This document shows positions 61,841 through 64,000 of a stretch of 64,000 bases of DNA, in pieces (the stretch's first letter is position 1; every line of letters begins with the position of its first letter). The notes below the pieces were generated by a model that had not been told where the DNA came from, did no database searches, and was given only the letters and a program-made list of their open reading frames with translations. Position numbers and translations under genes: made by a program. The DNA is from AC-49 sp963766605 (lineage in GTDB: Bacteria; Actinomycetota; Thermoleophilia; Solirubrobacterales; Solirubrobacteraceae), in the NCBI GenBank assembly GCA_963766605.1, contig CAVYAT010000004.1, positions 1 to 64,000 of the forward strand. Direction: 5' to 3'.

Positions 61841-64000
61841 GTCGGCGACAGCCGCCGCCCGACCAGCTCGGACGCCTCGGCGACCGGCCGCGGCCGCGCG
61901 AACAGGAAGCCCTGGGCGACGTCGCAGCCCAGCCGCGTGCCAGCAGCTCGAGCTGCTCGCTGGTCTCGATCCCCTCGGCGATCGTCTCCAGCCCGAGGGC
62001 GTGCGCGAGCGAGATGATCGCCGCCGCGATCGACGCGTCCTGTGGCGTGCGCCCGAGCCCGTCGACGAACGTGCGGTCGATCTTCAGCACGTCGATCGGG
62101 AAGCCGCGCAGGTGGGCCAGCGACGAGTAGCCGGTCCCGAAGTCGTCGATCGCCAGGCGCACGCCGAGCTCCTTGAGCCGCCGCAGCATCTCCCACGCGT
62201 CGGTGCCCGACTCCATCATCGCGCTCTCGGTGATCTCCAGGCAGACGCTCGCCGGATCGGTCCCGGTCTCCGCCAGCACCGAGCGCACCGACGCCACGAT
62301 GTCGTGCTTGCCGAACTGGCGCACCGACAGGTTGACCGACAGCGTCAGCGGGTCACCGCCGAGCGCCGGCCAGCGCGCCGCGTCCTTGCACGCCTCGCGC
62401 AGCACCCATTCGCCGATCGGAACGATCAGCCCCGTCTCCTCCGCGAGCGGGATGAACTCCTTGGGCGCCAGCAGGCCGCGCGTCGGGTGTTGCCAGCGGA
62501 CGAGCGCCTCGAAACCGACGACGCGGTGGGCGACGACGTCGATCTCCGGCTGGTAGTGCAGCCGCAGCTCGCCGCGCTCGAGCGCGCGGCGCAGCGCGCT
62601 CTCGGTGTGCAGCCGCGCGACGACGTCGGCGCGCATCTGGTCGTCGAAGATCTCGTAGCGACCCTTGCCCGAGTCCTTGGCCCGGTACATCGCCGCGTCG
62701 GCGTCGCGGATCAGCTCCTCGGCCGTCTCGGTGCCCAGCCGGGCGATCGCGATCCCGATGCTCGTCTGCAGGAAGACCTCGTCCTCGTCGATCGCAAACG
62801 GCTCCGCGAACACGTCGACCAGCCGCTGGGCGATCGTCGTCGCCTCGGTCTCGTCCTCGAGGTCGTCGAGCAGGACCGTGAACTCGTCGCCACCGAAACG
62901 CGCGACGGTGTCGGCCGGACGCAGCGCCGCAGCGACGCGGCCCGCGATGTCGATCAGCAGCGTGTCGCCCGCCTCGTGGCCGAGCGAGTCGTTGATGACC
63001 TTGAAGCGGTCGACGTCGAGGAACAGCACGGCCAGCGCGCCGGTCCGCCGCCGCGAGCGCCTCAGCGCCAGGCCGAGGCGGTCGAGGAACAGCGTGCGGT
63101 TGGGCAGGCCGGTCAGCGAGTCGTGCAGCGCGGCGTGCGAGAGCTGCTGCTCGACCGCCTTGCGGTCGGTGATGTCGCGCGTCACGACGACGATCTCCAC
63201 GACCTCGCCCTCGGCGTCGCTGACCGCGGTGATCGTCGACTCGAACCAGCGGACCGTCTCGTCCTTGCGGCTGCCGCGGTAGATCACCGTCGCCGGCGCG
63301 CGCGACGCGATCGCCCGCGACTTGATCTCGGCGACCGCCAGGCGGTCGTCGGCGTGGGCGATGTGCAGCAATGAGCGGCCGGTCAGCTCGTCGGATGTGT
63401 AGCCGCTCAGCGCCAGGCAGGCCGGCGACGCGTAGAGGTACGTGCCGTCCGGCGCGTGGCGCGACAGGAAGTCCGACGAGTTCTCGGCCAGCATCCGGAA
63501 CTCCGCCTCGCGCGTCGACAGCGCGCGCTGGGCGTCGACCTCGTCGGTGATGTCGTCGATCGTGTTGACGTAGGTCGTCGTCGTGCCCTCGCGCGTCGGG
63601 ACCGGCGCGGTGCGCAGCCACACCCAGCGCTGCTCGCCGGTCGGCTTGCGAATGCGGAACTCGAGCTCCAGCGCGCGCTCCTCGCGGACGGCGCGGCGCA
63701 TCTCGGGGAACACGCGCGCCGCGTCGAGCGGGTCGACCATCTCCCACCAGCCGTGGTTGAGCAGCTCGGGCAGCGCGCGCCCGGTGATCCTGATCATCCG
63801 CTCGTTGCAGTAGTCCAGATGGCCGCGGTGGTCACACGAGAAGACGCCGCTCGGCGACGCGACGGTCAGCGAGCGGAACATCTCGTGCGAGGTCTGGGCC
63901 GCCTCCTGGGCGGCCCGGCGCTCGGAGATGTCGGTCATCTGGACGATGAAGAACGCGCGCCCGCGATCGCCGACGTACGACATCGACATCGACGCCCACA
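61837..64000 (-). CDS. PAS-PAS-GGDEF-EAL c-di-GMP protein, 5' end beyond window
   Basis: More than 715 residues of a bifunctional-type protein are seen. It has a PAS end at the window edge (FFIVQMTDISERRAAQ), two PAS/PAC units (FSCDHRGHLDYCNERMIRITG; DFLSRHAPDGTYLYASPACLA), and GGDEF (HDSLTGLPNRTLFLDRL, LDVDRFKVINDSLGHEAGD, RFGGDEFTVLL, with RxxD RPAD five residues before). The EAL domain follows (FEALVRWQHP, LEITESAMM, AIDDFGTGYSSLAHL, DVLKIDRTFVDGL). Both active sites look intact, so it could make or break c-di-GMP. One base is missing near 61938; the repaired end is GCDVAQGFLFARPRP and stops at 61837. The frame is open to the window end, so the start is outside. Confidence 0.93.

Overview
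The window is high-GC, densely packed bacterial DNA with many GTG starts and 4-bp ATGA/GTGA gene overlaps. The content (several GGDEF proteins, many secreted proteins with PKD, RTX or propeller-like domains, TetR and ECF regulators, split proline catabolism genes) fits a soil-type actinobacterium, most likely Thermoleophilia/Solirubrobacterales. That placement is inferred from gene content, not from a marker gene. The first 2.3 kb differs: lower GC, and two glycoside hydrolase genes (GH92, GH3) broken by very frequent frameshifts. It joins the rest inside a codon-level fusion near 2313-2322 and is probably an assembly chimera.

Layout. 2.3-5.6 kb: aromatic O-demethylation module (LigM-type folate-dependent demethylase and MetF), with TGTATACA/TGTTAACA palindromes in both promoters. 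5.65-9.3 kb: SGNH hydrolase, proline dehydrogenase and P5C dehydrogenase in one overlapping operon. 9.39-17.64 kb: a genomic island in the 3' end of a tRNA-Ala(CGC) gene, bounded by a 44-bp direct repeat and carrying a tyrosine integrase, a small HTH protein, an AbiE toxin-antitoxin pair, a TPR-CHAT protease-like protein and an HNH protein. 17.7-23.1 kb: diguanylate cyclase, PhzF-like protein and an ABC exporter behind a perfect TGTGA-N6-TCACA site. 23-38 kb: metabolic genes, stress-type regulators, an efflux pump, a two-component system and secreted proteins. 38.7 kb: tRNA-Ala(TGC). 38.8-46.5 kb: secreted proteins plus a Crp-family regulator, a FecR-like secreted protein and a CHASE2 nucleotide cyclase, a likely cAMP signalling module. 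46.5-57 kb: GNAT, ECF sigma/YCII pair, an acyl-CoA dehydrogenase pair, D,D-carboxypeptidase, rhomboid, lipA and lipB. 57-64 kb: two c-di-GMP enzymes around a lipoyl-dependent E2 acyltransferase and an alpha/beta hydrolase.

Links between genes. cAMP made by the CHASE2 cyclase could act through the Crp-family protein on the palindromes at 21373 and 40858. LipA and LipB make the lipoyl group needed by the E2 enzyme a few kb away. LigM passes methyl groups to tetrahydrofolate and MetF interconverts the product. Three GGDEF proteins, all with an apparent RxxD inhibitory site, point to c-di-GMP signalling.

Data quality. Single-base frameshifts are concentrated in 0-2.3, 10.5-22.8 and 57.8-62 kb, while 22.8-57.8 kb is almost clean. 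Most breaks leave conserved catalytic motifs intact on both sides, so consensus errors are more likely than real pseudogenes. I therefore list those genes as full-length with breaks noted. No rRNA, CRISPR array or insertion sequence was seen.
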